A stretch of 64,000 bases of DNA, taken from positions 62,001 to 126,000 of the forward strand of contig JAUHXT010000001.1 of NCBI GenBank assembly GCA_030426925.1. The letters are read 5' to 3'. Positions 1-9,061 of this stretch are shown here, in pieces. This DNA comes from Alphaproteobacteria bacterium. Lineage in GTDB: Bacteria; Pseudomonadota; Alphaproteobacteria; Micavibrionales; Micavibrionaceae. Position numbers and translations under genes: made by a program. Position 1 is the first letter of the stretch. The number at the start of each line of letters is the position of its first letter. The notes under the pieces are model-generated. The model made no database searches. It worked only from the letters and a program-made list of their open reading frames with translations, and was not told the origin of the DNA.

Positions 1-419
1 GCGCCCATCATTTCCAGCGGGGTCATAATGCGTTGCATCGGGCGCCCCGACAGGGATGCATCTCCCTCAAACGTGCAGGTGATTGGCGAGGTAGACACGA
101 GGCCGATCAAAAGGCGTGTCGACGTTCCACTATTGCCCATTTGCAGCGTATTTGCGGGTTCGCGCAGGCCGCCGATACCGACACCGAATGTGCGCCATAA
201 TCCGTCACCACCAGCTTCCACGGTTGCGCCCAGTGCGCGCATCGCGTCAGCGGTGTGCAGCACGTCTTCGCCTTCCAGAAGGCCGGAGATGATTGTTTCC
301 CCAACAGCCAGGCCGCCCAGCATCAGCGAGCGGTGGGACATGGATTTATCGCCGGGGACGTTGGCGACACCGGACAGGGCGCCGGACTTTTCAGATAGTA
401 ATGGTGTTGCTTCAGTCAT
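1..419 (-). CDS. aroA: EPSP synthase (3-phosphoshikimate 1-carboxyvinyltransferase), N-terminal part, cut by window edge
   Basis: Encodes the first 139 residues of the enzyme that joins phosphoenolpyruvate to shikimate 3-phosphate in chorismate synthesis, in the cytoplasm. Visible signatures are PGDKS near residues 22-26 (substrate-binding lysine), NSGTS at 96-100 and GDASLSGRPM at 119-128. The gene runs off the left edge, so about two thirds of the usual 430-450 residues are out of view rather than deleted. The start is the ATG at 417-419, which leaves about 20 residues before the first conserved motif; no strong ribosome binding site is visible. It lies downstream of the GGDEF-EAL gene on the same strand with a 57-base gap. 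Confidence 0.93.
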   Translation of the reverse strand, partial: MTEATPLLSEKSGALSGVANVPGDKSMSHRSLMLGGLAVGETIISGLLEGEDVLHTADAMRALGATVEAGGDGLWRTFGVGIGGLREPANTLQMGNSGTSTRLLIGLVSTSPITCTFEGDASLSGRPMQRIMTPLEMMG

Positions 420-476
420 AGGAATTTGCATACACGCATCATGGCGTGATGACAACCAGAGTTATGGGGAAGAATG

Positions 477-2672
477 TTACGCGTTTTTGTCGAAACTGCT
501 TAAATCACCGGTGTATGTGGCCACGAATTTGCGGAATTCTTCTTCCGGAACGGGGCGGGAATAGCGGAACCCCTGAACTTCGTCACAGGTTTGCTCACGC
601 AGGAAGGTTTCGTGTTCGATTGTTTCCACACCTTCCGCAATGACTTTCAGGTTCAACGAGTGGCCAAGCGTAATAATTGTTTTGGCGATGGACGCATCAT
701 CGGCATTGTTCAGGGCGTTACGAATGAACGACTGGTCGATTTTCAGGCGGTCAATCGGGAATTGGCGCAAGTATGACAGCGAAGAGTAACCGGTTCCGAA
801 ATCGTCAATGGCCAGTTCAACGCCCAGACTGTGCAGATTGCGCAGTGTGTCGATGGCGTGCTGGATATCGTCCATAAAGACGCTTTCCGTGACTTCTAGT
901 TCAAGATTGGAGGCTTTCAGCCCGGTTTCGCCCAGAACTTTTTGTGTGAATTCCACAAGGTCGCTTTGGTAGAATTGAGCGCCAGATACGTTGACGGCAA
1001 TCCGCAGTTCACCGCCATTTTTCTGGAAGTCTGCAGCCATTGTGCAGGCCTTGTGCATGACCCATTCACCGATCGGGACAATGAGGCCGGAGCTTTCAGC
1101 CACAGGAATGAACTCTGCCGGTGAAATAAATTTACCGCCTTCTTTGCTGTTGTCCGGCTTGAACCAGCGCAGCAAAGCTTCGGCACCGATGAGTTTGCCT
1201 GTCGATAGATCAAACTGCGGCTGGTAGAACAGGTCCAGTTGTTTGTGGTCCAGTGCATCGCGCAGGTCGCGCAGCATCTGGAATCTTTGCTGCACTTCGC
1301 GGTCGTAATCTTCGGAATATTCCTTGTATGTGTCGCGGCCTTCTTCCTTGGCGCGGTTGAGTGCGATATCAGCGTTTTTCAGCACCTGGTCCGGATCAAT
1401 CCCGTCATCGGGGAAGGTCGCTGCGCCGATAGATGCGCGGATCTGGAAGTTTTCGTTAAATGCTTTAAACGGTTCTGAGCGGATAACCTGCGATACTTTT
1501 TGTGCAAGGTCTTTTGCGCTTGGTATGTCACTGTTCAGCGGCATAGTGATGGCGAATTCATCCTCACCGGATCGGGCAACAATTGCATCATCCGGCAATG
1601 CGGAACGCAGACGTTTGCTGACCCCGCGCAAGATAGCATCGCCGACATTATGGCCCATTGTGTCGTTTACATCCTTGAAATGGTCGAGGTCGAGGGCGAT
1701 CACCGCGAAATGTTCGGGGTCTTTTTCACCGCGCTGGGATTTTGCCTGTTCGTTCAGTTTTTGCAGGAACAATGTGCGGTTCGGCAGCCCGGTCAGGGTA
1801 TCGTAATAGGCGAGTTTATGAATTTTGTCTTCGGCCGCGCTCTTGATCTGGCGGATGTTGTCGGCGTTTTGCAGAATCAGGCGGTGCGCCACGATAATCG
1901 CGCCGCCGATTTCATCGTTTGGATCGAAGGGGCTGTCATGAATTCCCGGGTTTTCGGGGTTTTCAGATGCGATTAACAGGTTTTCACGCAGAAACAGCAA
2001 TGGCTCCAGCAGCCAGTGGCCAATTGCGATCATTAAAACAACCGTCACAAACGCGGACATCAGCAGCATGATCAGGATAGTGTTTTCCAGGTAAGAGAAC
2101 ACGGCTTTGCCGACATGGCTGGCATCCAGCCTTGCGACCAGATACTGATTACCGCTGAGCGTATAAATGACTTCGTAAAAATTGCCGTTGGCGGAGCGGT
2201 AGGTCTTGGTCAGGCTGTCACGGTCCACAACGACCATATCCGGCGCCGCGCCATAAGTTTTTAGCAGGAAGATGGAGTTGCTTCTGACGTCGCTTGCCGC
2301 TTCACTTGTCCTGATATTTTCAATGCCGTAAATAGCGGCGCCCAGAATGATTTTTGAGGCGATGGCCTTGCGCAGTCCCTGTTCATCAATTGCCGGGTTC
2401 AGGAAGTCTAGACTGTTCGGGTTTGCCAGCGGCTTGATTGCCGCGTGACCCAGATCAGTGATTTCGGTTAAAAGCTTGAATTCCTCTTCCTTGATTGTCA
2501 GAGCGAGGATACCGGCCTGTACCATCATAATCGTCAGGAACACGGCCATTGCGACGCGCCAGCTCAGACGGCTTTTCCAGATTTTGGATGGAGATGAGCC
2601 AAGCCTTCCTGTCAGCTGCAGCCTTCTGGAGACGTATTTAGATTTTTCCCGATCGTGTTCTGTTTCCGACAA
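477..2672 (-). CDS. Membrane-bound GGDEF-EAL protein, probable c-di-GMP phosphodiesterase with altered GGDEF motif
   Basis: A 731-residue protein for c-di-GMP turnover at the inner membrane. Order: cytoplasmic N-terminus, membrane segment about 40-60, presumed periplasmic sensor 61-195, second membrane segment about 197-218, linker, GGDEF domain about 288-450, EAL domain about 470-725. The GGDEF signature reads GEDEF (369-373): the second glycine is glutamate. The EAL domain looks complete, with EAL at 498-500, N561, E593, DDFGTG at 623-628, K644 and E680. Family knowledge: loss of a signature glycine usually abolishes cyclase activity, so I infer a phosphodiesterase, perhaps with a GTP-binding regulatory GGDEF domain. 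The start at 2672 is a TTG; the first in-frame ATG (residue 42) would cut into the first membrane segment. Confidence 0.9.
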   Translation of the reverse strand: MSETEHDREKSKYVSRRLQLTGRLGSSPSKIWKSRLSWRVAMAVFLTIMMVQAGILALTIKEEEFKLLTEITDLGHAAIKPLANPNSLDFLNPAIDEQGLRKAIASKIILGAAIYGIENIRTSEAASDVRSNSIFLLKTYGAAPDMVVVDRDSLTKTYRSANGNFYEVIYTLSGNQYLVARLDASHVGKAVFSYLENTILIMLLMSAFVTVVLMIAIGHWLLEPLLFLRENLLIASENPENPGIHDSPFDPNDEIGGAIIVAHRLILQNADNIRQIKSAAEDKIHKLAYYDTLTGLPNRTLFLQKLNEQAKSQRGEKDPEHFAVIALDLDHFKDVNDTMGHNVGDAILRGVSKRLRSALPDDAIVARSGEDEFAITMPLNSDIPSAKDLAQKVSQVIRSEPFKAFNENFQIRASIGAATFPDDGIDPDQVLKNADIALNRAKEEGRDTYKEYSEDYDREVQQRFQMLRDLRDALDHKQLDLFYQPQFDLSTGKLIGAEALLRWFKPDNSKEGGKFISPAEFIPVAESSGLIVPIGEWVMHKACTMAADFQKNGGELRIAVNVSGAQFYQSDLVEFTQKVLGETGLKASNLELEVTESVFMDDIQHAIDTLRNLHSLGVELAIDDFGTGYSSLSYLRQFPIDRLKIDQSFIRNALNNADDASIAKTIITLGHSLNLKVIAEGVETIEHETFLREQTCDEVQGFRYSRPVPEEEFRKFVATYTGDLSSFDKNA

Positions 2673-3062
2673 GCCAACCCGCCATGTTTTTACTTAATAG
2701 CTGATTCTTTTGATAAAAAAGGACTACCATTAGTTTTATTAGCTTCTTATTGAGCCCGATTTTTGTCAAACCATAAGGACATAGAATCCACGTCTATTTC
2801 CCAATGGACCTGTTTATATTAGGCCGAAATTCCTTAAAAACTCTTTTATATCCTACCGAAAGAAATGATTATTTTAGCGATTACTAAATTTTAAGGCATT
2901 GAATCTAAATAGAAAAAGTAAATAACAAGAATTCGAAAAAAATTTTTCAAAAATTTATATCAAATTTTTCTTATTTACATGAATTACTTGCTTTTTTTCT
3001 GTATTTTTGCATAATGGTAAACAAAAAATAAATAAATAATTAATCAGGGGTAGAGGGCAAAT
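2673..3062. other. AT-rich intergenic stretch between divergent genes
   Basis: About 390 bases with no convincing gene on either strand. Base composition drops sharply: 2881-2940 has 12 G/C in 60. There are long A and T runs, notably around 2935-3030, with a weak A/T inverted repeat near 2937-2970. It separates the leftward GGDEF-EAL gene from the rightward small membrane protein and must hold both promoters, but I cannot place them with confidence. It could be a curved or nucleoid-protein-bound segment, or a decayed insertion. Confidence 0.5.
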
Positions 3063-3320
3063 ATGGGAGTCTTAACGATGAACGATATATTTGCTTTTTG
3101 TATCCGGCCTTTTGTCGACGTTTTGCGTGCAATTTCCGATTACCCGATCATGTGTTCTATCTTTGCGGGGCTTATTGCCGCGCTGGTGACTCAGGACACG
3201 GGCATAGGGTTTTTGGTTTTCGCCGCTGCGATTGCTTTCCTGGCTGTGATATATGTCTTAACGTTCGGCCGTGCGTTTGGCCGTGGCGGTCACAAGACGG
3301 ATTTTGAAATCAAGTCCTAG
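3063..3320 (+). CDS. Small two-segment membrane protein, unknown
   Basis: An 85-residue protein I do not recognise. Two hydrophobic stretches (about residues 28-45 and 48-67) suggest a hairpin in the inner membrane, followed by a basic, then polar tail. An AGAGGG ribosome binding site sits about seven bases before the ATG at 3063; an internal ATG at 3078 has no comparable site. It is preceded by a long AT-rich region and converges with hisI, overlapping its end by four bases. The acceptable ribosome site and coherent hydrophobic pattern support it being real; function cannot be inferred. Confidence 0.6.
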   Translation: MGVLTMNDIFAFCIRPFVDVLRAISDYPIMCSIFAGLIAALVTQDTGIGFLVFAAAIAFLAVIYVLTFGRAFGRGGHKTDFEIKS

Positions 3321-3679
3321 TCCGTGAACGTCAATTTTAAGTCTTTGCCGACAGATCTGTAAAAACAGGATTTGCGGCCTGTGTGACAGGCCGCTGATCC
3401 AACCTGCTCGACCATCAGAAGGATGGCATCCTGATCACAGTCGATAAGGATGCTGGCGATTTTCTGGATATTGCCGCTGGTGGCACCTTTATGCCATAAC
3501 TCTTTGCGCGAGCGTGACCAGTAATGCGCTTCACCCGTTTCTATGGTTTTTCGCAGGGCTTCCTCATTCATCCATGCGATCATCAGAATGTCTTTGCTTT
3601 CAGCGTCCTGCGCGATGGCGGCGATAAGCCCGTCGGCATTCCATTTCGGCTGGAGGTCTTCTGTTTCCTCTACACTCAT
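3317..3679 (-). CDS. hisI: Phosphoribosyl-AMP cyclohydrolase
   Basis: A 120-residue enzyme that opens the adenine ring of phosphoribosyl-AMP, the third step of histidine synthesis. Seen: WHKGATSGN at 62-70, DCDQDA at 80-85 (acidic metal ligands), and [11 protein letters not shown] at 98-108 with zinc cysteines C98 and C105. It is monofunctional, with no HisE domain. I chose the ATG at 3679 because it overlaps the pyrC stop as TAATG and has GGAG about nine bases upstream; an in-frame ATG at 3694 would add five residues. It is translationally coupled to pyrC, so histidine and pyrimidine genes share one transcript. Confidence 0.95.
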   Translation of the reverse strand: MSVEETEDLQPKWNADGLIAAIAQDAESKDILMIAWMNEEALRKTIETGEAHYWSRSRKELWHKGATSGNIQKIASILIDCDQDAILLMVEQVGSAACHTGRKSCFYRSVGKDLKLTFTD

Positions 3680-4776
3680 TATTTTATGCTCCATGGGATT
3701 GTGTTTTGTTCCAGTCCCAACGGCAAGGGCGTGACATCACCATCATCCGTTTTCAGTGCAGCAATTTGCTGCGGCTCCCGTGACAATATGAAAGTGTCAG
3801 ACGGCGTTTGCAGGCCATAAAAATCCGGACCGTTGCTGCACAAAAACTGTTTGAATATGTTCTGGTTTTCTTTTCTGTCCAGTGTGCATCCTGCTTCTTC
3901 AAACGCTTGCGCGTATAATTGCGGCGCGACACCGCCGGTAAAGCATCCGGCGGCGCAGCCACAGGGTGTGCATTTGGTCGTGTGCGGCGCGCTGTCTGTT
4001 CCCGCAAAAAACTTTTTGTTGTCTGTGGCCGTTGCGGCTTCGCGTAATGCTGCGCGGTCATCTTCGAATTTCAACAAGGGCAGGCAATACAAGTGATAGC
4101 GTAACCCTTGAAGCAAGTGGCCGACGGTATACAGCAGGTGTTGCGGTGTAATGGTTGCAGCAACATTATCGCCTGATTGCTGCACGAAATTTGCTGCGGT
4201 TTTTGTGGTGATATGTTCCGCAACAATTTTCAGGCCAGGCAGCGCATCCCTGACTTTCGGCAGGCGCTGGCTGTAGAAAACTTCTTCTGCTGTTTTGTTG
4301 CGGTCGAAATATTCGGCCCCGCTCAAACCGTGTTCTTCGCCATGAACGCACAGTACAATGCCGTTATTCTGCATGGCTTTCAAAACATCCTTGTCGATAA
4401 AATCCTGAAGCGGGCGACCGTGATCGGCATTGGTCGTCCCGTGGGGCGGGTAGTATTTTGCTGCGCGCAGAAGACCGGATTTTGCGCCGCTTTCGATCAT
4501 GTCCGGCGTTGTGTCCCTGGTCAGATACAGCGGAACGATGATATCGTCAAACGCATCCCCGCCATTCGTGCGGATCAGGTCGAGGTAGCCTTCGATACAC
4601 CAGTAATCAAGCGGGTCATCCTTTAACACTTTGCCGACCGGGGGCTTTGTATTTGGCATGGCCAGGACGCCTGCGCAACCCATGTCAAGCTGTGCGCGAA
4701 TATACGCCTTCATGCCGTCACCCTGACGCAGGTGTACATGAAGGTCATACCATTTGGGAAGTGTGAAGCTGGTCAT
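3679..4776 (-). CDS. pyrC: Dihydroorotase, PyrC (class II) type
   Basis: A 365-residue zinc amidohydrolase that interconverts carbamoyl aspartate and dihydroorotate in pyrimidine synthesis. Seen: DLHVHLRQG at 11-19 with the two metal histidines, MPNTKP near 40, [10 protein letters not shown] (expected carboxylated lysine), CVHGE, EHITTK and [12 protein letters not shown] with the catalytic aspartate. The Cys-rich segment [11 protein letters not shown] that follows is usual for this subgroup. Its start overlaps the preceding membrane-protein gene by four bases (ATGA) and its stop overlaps hisI, so the three genes form a tight unit. Length is a little above the roughly 345 residues usual for the family. 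Confidence 0.95.
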   Translation of the reverse strand: MTSFTLPKWYDLHVHLRQGDGMKAYIRAQLDMGCAGVLAMPNTKPPVGKVLKDDPLDYWCIEGYLDLIRTNGGDAFDDIIVPLYLTRDTTPDMIESGAKSGLLRAAKYYPPHGTTNADHGRPLQDFIDKDVLKAMQNNGIVLCVHGEEHGLSGAEYFDRNKTAEEVFYSQRLPKVRDALPGLKIVAEHITTKTAANFVQQSGDNVAATITPQHLLYTVGHLLQGLRYHLYCLPLLKFEDDRAALREAATATDNKKFFAGTDSAPHTTKCTPCGCAAGCFTGGVAPQLYAQAFEEAGCTLDRKENQNIFKQFLCSNGPDFYGLQTPSDTFILSREPQQIAALKTDDGDVTPLPLGLEQNTIPWSIK

Positions 4777-5429
4777 ATCGTATTGTCTGCCGGTTTGTCT
4801 TTGTTTTTAGAAAATTCAAGCCCGGCAAGATCATAAGCTGATTTCATAATAATTAAAAGTATCAAGGCCCATATCGGCGCGCCGAGGGCTTCGGCCAATA
4901 ATCCCCCTACTATTAGAACCACATGCAAAATTATGATCCGGCCATAAGGAGCGAACATCAGGACCTTTACATCCAGTTCTTCCCTGCTTTTCTCAAATTG
5001 CCGGACGGCGGTGAAAGCACAGGCCAGAATGATGCCCAAAGCAGCCCAAAGCAAATTATGTTGCACAAAAACTGCGACGATATCGGACAGCGGCGGCAGT
5101 GTAGAACTTTGGAAGTCACCGTCGCCGAACAGTGCAAAGACGAAGACCCCGTGTCCCATTGTAAACAACCCGTAATGGACAGTGAAAAAGGCGCAAATAA
5201 ACAGGATACGCAGGAATGTGAAGGGATTGTCCTTGTTGATGACAATGCGTTTCATGCCGAATGCCAGCATTTGCGCAACATTGAATACACCTATCATCAC
5301 ATTTTCGAACCAGAAGAGCACGAATACCATAAAAATATCCCAGCCCCAGAACAGCACACCGTATAGCGGTATGGCATTGGCCAGAACTGAATAGATGGCG
5401 GCAGTTTTGCCCGGGTGAAGAACGCTCAT
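4773..5429 (-). CDS. Polytopic membrane protein, probable DUF6498-like
   Basis: A 218-residue inner-membrane protein with about five to six hydrophobic segments (near 10-30, 30-55, 75-95, 120-140, 165-185, 185-200) and a basic-acidic C-terminus. The WFENVMIG motif near 40-47 is typical of a widespread family of unknown function (I think DUF6498). It sits upstream of pyrC with a four-base ATGA overlap, so the two are translationally coupled. No enzymatic motif is visible. The coding assignment is firm; the family name is from memory and less sure. Confidence 0.8.
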   Translation of the reverse strand: MSVLHPGKTAAIYSVLANAIPLYGVLFWGWDIFMVFVLFWFENVMIGVFNVAQMLAFGMKRIVINKDNPFTFLRILFICAFFTVHYGLFTMGHGVFVFALFGDGDFQSSTLPPLSDIVAVFVQHNLLWAALGIILACAFTAVRQFEKSREELDVKVLMFAPYGRIIILHVVLIVGGLLAEALGAPIWALILLIIMKSAYDLAGLEFSKNKDKPADNTI

Positions 5430-5471
5430 ATCATTGAAAGGATATGGGTGAAGAGACGCGAAAGCCAGTGC

Positions 5472-6080
5472 TTATTTGCGGATCATGTCCATGAAGCGAT
5501 GCTGTACTTCTGTGTTTTTGAATTCACCTGTGAAGGTGAAGGTCACTGTCGAGCTGCCGCTTTTTTGAACGCCGCGGGTGCTCATACATTCGTGGTTGGC
5601 GTCAATCATCACCGCAACGCCTTTGGGTTCCAGCGTGTCTTCGATGACGGCGGCGATTTCCTTCGTCATGTTTTCCTGGGACGTCAGGCGTTTTGCCAGA
5701 ATGTCGACGACACGGGCCAGTTTGCTGATGCCCACGACTTTCTTGTCCGGCCAGTACGCAACATGGGCAACGCCCTGAATCGGAACAATGTGGTGTTCGC
5801 AGTGAGAGACAAAGTTGATGTCCCTGACCAGTACAAAATCATCGTAGCCTTCGATATCTTCGAATGTTTTGGCCAGATCGTCCGCTGGATCCATGGTGTA
5901 TCCTGCAAAAAATTCGTCGAATGCCCGGACATAGCGGGCAGGCGTTTCACGCAGGCCTTCACGCTGCGGATCTTCGCCAATATAGCGCAGCAGCGTTTCC
6001 ACGGCCTTTTCCGCCTCTTCGCGGGTTGGTTTTGGGCCGGAATCCTTCTTTTTAAACTGTTCGATGCTCATTGCGCTCAC
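5472..6080 (-). CDS. folE: GTP cyclohydrolase I
   Basis: A 202-residue cytoplasmic enzyme that converts GTP to dihydroneopterin triphosphate, the entry to folate and other pterins. Zinc ligands are visible as C94, H97 (in SHCEHH) and C165 (in HECMSTRG). [13 protein letters not shown] at 131-143 is the second family signature. Length matches the bacterial family. The ATG at 6080 was chosen; a second ATG three residues later is also possible. The upstream region carries a long imperfect inverted repeat, and the divergent neighbour is cysS. Confidence 0.96.
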   Translation of the reverse strand: MSAMSIEQFKKKDSGPKPTREEAEKAVETLLRYIGEDPQREGLRETPARYVRAFDEFFAGYTMDPADDLAKTFEDIEGYDDFVLVRDINFVSHCEHHIVPIQGVAHVAYWPDKKVVGISKLARVVDILAKRLTSQENMTKEIAAVIEDTLEPKGVAVMIDANHECMSTRGVQKSGSSTVTFTFTGEFKNTEVQHRFMDMIRK

Positions 6081-6120
6081 TTTATGGCGGAAAACTGTTT
6101 CTTTCTCAAGTTTTTTCCGC

Positions 6121-6218
6121 TAGAGCTTTGATCGTTCAGCTTGAATTGCGTCATTGTGGTGCTTACGTAGGCCAAACTACGCTTCACACCTTATTCCTAA
6201 TTCAATCTAAACGCTCTT
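6121..6218. repeat. Imperfect inverted repeat, about 95 bases
   Basis: Between folE and cysS the sequence can fold on itself along most of its length: AGAGC (6122-6126) with GCTCT (6213-6217), TTGAATT (6141-6147) with AATTCAA (6199-6205) plus flanking partial pairs, GGTG (6158-6161) with CACC (6187-6190), and CGTAG (6166-6170) with CTACG (6177-6181) around a six-base loop. There is no T-run on either side, so it is not a simple terminator. It could be a leader structure, a small dispersed palindromic repeat, or a regulator site; I see no second copy in this window. Confidence 0.5.
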
Positions 6219-6237
6219 TGCCCTAGGATAAGAAAGT

Positions 6238-7581
6238 ATGCCGGAACTAAAACTTTACAACTCCCTGACCCGTAAAAAAGAGGTGTTTGAACCTCTCGAC
6301 CCCAGCCATGTGCGCATGTATGCCTGCGGGCCGACGGTTTATAACTATGCCCATATTGGCAATGCGCGGATGGCGGTAGTGTTCGACTTATGGGCGCGGG
6401 TGTTACGGCATCTCTATCCCAAGGTGACATACGCATCCAATATTACGGACGTCGAAGACAAAATCATGATTGCTGCGCGGGAAGCGGGTGTGCCGATTTC
6501 CGAGATTACAGAGAAATATACCAGAATATATAACGACGATATGGCCGCGCTGGGCGTGTTGCCGCCTGACGTGCAACCGAAAGCGACCGAGCATATCCAG
6601 GAAATGATCGACCTTTGCACGGCGCTGATCGACAAGGGGCATGCGTATGAAGCCGAAGGGCATGTGCTGTTCAACGTGCCGTCTGATCCGTCTTATGGCG
6701 CATTATCAGGCCGTAGCCGGGACGAGCAGATTGCCGGTGCGCGCGTGGAAGTTGCGCCGTATAAAAAGGACCCTGCGGATTTTGTTTTGTGGAAACCGTC
6801 GAGCGAGGATGAGCCGGGATGGGACTCCCCGTTCGGCTTTGGCCGACCGGGATGGCATATCGAATGTTCGGCGATGGCGGAAAAGCATCTTGGCCTGCCG
6901 TTCGATATTCACGGCGGCGGGGCGGATCTGAAATTCCCGCACCATGAAAATGAAATCGCGCAAAGCTGCTGTGCGCATGATACGGAAGACGCACCGGACA
7001 GCTTTGCCAAATACTGGCTGCATAACGGGTTCCTGACGGTCGAGGGCGAGAAGATGTCCAAGTCGCTCGGCAATGTTCTGATCGCGCATGATTTGATTGA
7101 AAGCTATCCGGGGGAGGCGTTGCGCCTGACATTATTGTCTGCGCAATACCGCCAACCGCTGGACTGGAGCGAGGCAACGTTGCAGCAGAATAAAAAGCTG
7201 CTCGACAAGCTTTACACCAAAATCAAGGACAGCGATGTTGATGCCGGGGAGATACCGCAGGGTATTCTGGATGCGTTGTGCGATGACCTTAACACGCCGC
7301 AGGTGATGGCGGAGTTGAATGCGCTGGCGAAGGCCGATGATATTGCAGCCCTGAAGGCGGCCGGAAAGCTGCTTGGAATTTTGCAGCAAGATGCGAATGA
7401 ATGGCTGGGCTATGGTCAGAGTGACGGCGCGGCCGAGATTGAAGCGTTGCTGGCTGAACGGACGCAGGCGAAGGCCGAGAAAAATTTCGCACGCGCCGAT
7501 GAAATCCGTGATCAGTTAAAAGCGCAAGGGATAGAGATTGAAGATACGCCCGATGGCCCTATCTGGCGCAAAGCCGGTTAG
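6238..7581 (+). CDS. cysS: Cysteinyl-tRNA synthetase
   Basis: A 447-residue class I aminoacyl-tRNA synthetase. Seen: C30 (zinc ligand) before [12 protein letters not shown], with the HIGH-type motif at 39-42; WHIECSAMA and the HHENE segment that complete the zinc site; KMSKS at 272-276; and a C-terminal tRNA-binding helical region ending in a conserved GIxIxDTPDGxxWR-type segment. Length is close to the usual 450-465. The ATG at 6238 lies just after the inverted repeat. The 3' end overlaps the stop of the convergent pilin-like gene by four bases. Confidence 0.97.
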   Translation: MPELKLYNSLTRKKEVFEPLDPSHVRMYACGPTVYNYAHIGNARMAVVFDLWARVLRHLYPKVTYASNITDVEDKIMIAAREAGVPISEITEKYTRIYNDDMAALGVLPPDVQPKATEHIQEMIDLCTALIDKGHAYEAEGHVLFNVPSDPSYGALSGRSRDEQIAGARVEVAPYKKDPADFVLWKPSSEDEPGWDSPFGFGRPGWHIECSAMAEKHLGLPFDIHGGGADLKFPHHENEIAQSCCAHDTEDAPDSFAKYWLHNGFLTVEGEKMSKSLGNVLIAHDLIESYPGEALRLTLLSAQYRQPLDWSEATLQQNKKLLDKLYTKIKDSDVDAGEIPQGILDALCDDLNTPQVMAELNALAKADDIAALKAAGKLLGILQQDANEWLGYGQSDGAAEIEALLAERTQAKAEKNFARADEIRDQLKAQGIEIEDTPDGPIWRKAG

Positions 7582-8303
7582 CGGGCGATCAGAACCTTGT
7601 AATAGCCATATTCATTCAGTCCCACGTAAGTTCCGCCGCCGTTACCTGTAAAACAACCTGAAACTTCGCCTGATGCATAATTAATGTGAGCAGTCGTTAC
7701 ATTATAATCACCTGTAAATAATGCGCCTGAATGAAAAGCGGCATTTGTATCCGTCGGTATGGAATCGTCGCCATATAATCTTTCGTTTATTGCCCTGCAA
7801 ACGTCTTCCTTCAACCAGAGTATGAATAAAGTTAAGTCGCCATGTAACAAGGTGTTCGATGCCGTGTTACAGCTTGCGCCATGTGTTCCTAAATCCGGCA
7901 CACATGTTAAGGCAAAAACATTTTCACCGTAGAAGCCGGGAGCAGCCAGATCATCTAGCCATATATTTTGAGGCTCCAGATAATTGATGTTACCGCCCGA
8001 AGTATCGAAGACATGACATGAGTTATCCGCCGGCGCGTTCGAATTTGAATAATCGTCAGTGGTAAATGGATTTTCAAAGCTGATTTCTGTGTCGGAACAG
8101 CCGCGGAGTTTTAATTTCTGTACAGCTTGCTCAACAACATTACCGTACGCAATGATTTCGGTGGCCGCAAGAGCGGCCTGTTCTTCCGTCAGCATGGATG
8201 AGCCGGAGCGGCTGTTGCTGGTAATGTTATAGGCCAAAGCTGCCATCAACGCGATGGCAATCAGGATATAAACGAGGGCCGATCCGTTTTCCGATCTTTT
8301 CAT
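7578..8303 (-). CDS. Pilin-like / single N-terminal membrane segment protein, unknown
   Basis: A 241-residue protein with a short charged start (MKRSENG), one hydrophobic helix about residues 8-26 and a long polar, Cys- and Asn-rich exported domain. The charged start, Gly then [19 protein letters not shown] looks like a type IV pilin or pseudopilin N-terminus, and the following [20 protein letters not shown] would be the continuing helix. The residue at mature +5 is not a clear glutamate, so prepilin processing is uncertain. Several cysteines suggest disulfides. I cannot assign a function; it has no pilus genes beside it. Confidence 0.65.
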   Translation of the reverse strand: MKRSENGSALVYILIAIALMAALAYNITSNSRSGSSMLTEEQAALAATEIIAYGNVVEQAVQKLKLRGCSDTEISFENPFTTDDYSNSNAPADNSCHVFDTSGGNINYLEPQNIWLDDLAAPGFYGENVFALTCVPDLGTHGASCNTASNTLLHGDLTLFILWLKEDVCRAINERLYGDDSIPTDTNAAFHSGALFTGDYNVTTAHINYASGEVSGCFTGNGGGTYVGLNEYGYYKVLIAR

Positions 8304-8342
8304 GGTGCTTATGGTACAGGAAAAAGGTAAAGGAAGACTATG

Positions 8343-8768
8343 TTATTTTGCCAGATATGGGGCAAAGTCGGCCTTGTCGGCCACTGTAATATGTACCGGG
8401 ATGGCCGTGTATCCCGCAGCGGCGAGTGTCAAGAAGACAGCTTTGCCGGAACCGATTTCCACGCTGTTTAACATGCCGATGCCCAGAACCGGTTTTACCA
8501 AGGACTGGCCGTTTTCAATGGCCTGCTGTGTATCCAGGCGTTTTTGACGCTGGGCCAGCGGCAATTCGTCAAGCGTTTTCAGCCGTCCGTCATTATGTAT
8601 CCATTCAAAAGAAAAAAGGGATGATTTCCAGCTTTTCAGCACGGATTCGATGTCGACATCGACCGTCATATACATGTCCGGTTTGGCGAGAGCCACCGAG
8701 TGGTCGACTAAAGTAATATTTTCCATTTTCGCTGCTGCTTGCATCGTTATTGGGCTTGTGTTGTTCAT
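8343..8768 (-). CDS. Hypothetical protein, 141 residues
   Basis: An unrecognised soluble protein. It contains a Leu/Gln/Arg-rich helical middle (around LPLAQRQKRLDTQQAIENG) and a C-terminal segment with alternating hydrophobics (AVFLTLAAAGYTAIPVHITV) that could be a beta-alpha-beta element. I chose the ATG at 8768 rather than the frame's upper limit, since extending further would run into the divergent zinc-ribbon gene; a GAGAGG sits unusually close to this ATG. No signal peptide. It lies 40 bases downstream of the start of the pilin-like gene on the same strand. Confidence 0.6.
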   Translation of the reverse strand: MNNTSPITMQAAAKMENITLVDHSVALAKPDMYMTVDVDIESVLKSWKSSLFSFEWIHNDGRLKTLDELPLAQRQKRLDTQQAIENGQSLVKPVLGIGMLNSVEIGSGKAVFLTLAAAGYTAIPVHITVADKADFAPYLAK

Positions 8769-8827
8769 CCTCTCATGCCAATTTAATCGGTATTGGTTAA
8801 CAAATCCGTAACAAGAGTGCAGACACC

Positions 8828-9019
8828 GTGACACCAAAAGACAGACAGAATATTGAGCCGCCGGAAGTGATAGTTGTTGCCGCAGATGTGGACGAAGTTC
8901 GCTGTGACGGTGGCGGCGGGCCGCTGGGTCATCCTGTTGTCTGGTACAGCTTCGATGGTGCCTCTGAAGTCGAATGCGGGTATTGTGACCGGAAATTTGT
9001 AAAGAAAACAGACGCTTAG
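8828..9019 (+). CDS. zf-CHCC zinc-ribbon protein (NDUFS6-like fold)
   Basis: A 63-residue protein matching the zf-CHCC family that is widespread in alphaproteobacteria and homologous to the zinc-binding region of mitochondrial complex I subunit NDUFS6. Seen: CDGGGGPLGHP near 26-36 supplying Cys and His, and CGYCDRKFV near 50-58 supplying the last two cysteines. The start is a GTG at 8828 with no strong ribosome site. It lies just upstream of the hsp20 promoter region. Role in bacteria is not well defined; a link to respiratory complex I assembly is inference from the fold. Confidence 0.88.
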   Translation: MTPKDRQNIEPPEVIVVAADVDEVRCDGGGGPLGHPVVWYSFDGASEVECGYCDRKFVKKTDA

Positions 9020-9025
9020 TCCCGG

Positions 9026-9055
9026 TTGAAATTCTTAACCCAAATTCTATATAAT
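9026..9055 (+). promoter_or_regulatory. Putative promoter of hsp20
   Basis: TTGAAA at 9026-9031 and TATAAT at 9050-9055, separated by 18 bases, resemble a housekeeping-type promoter. The -35 also resembles the heat-shock sigma element, but no CCCCAT-type -10 is present at the expected distance. Transcription from here would give a leader of about 60 bases, matching the ROSE-like structure that follows. Confidence 0.45.
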
Positions 9056-9061
9056 AAATGT

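Noticed and set aside
8769-8837. N-terminal extension of the 141-residue hypothetical gene
   Set aside because: The extension has no homology-like pattern, no ribosome site, and overlaps the divergent zinc-ribbon gene start.
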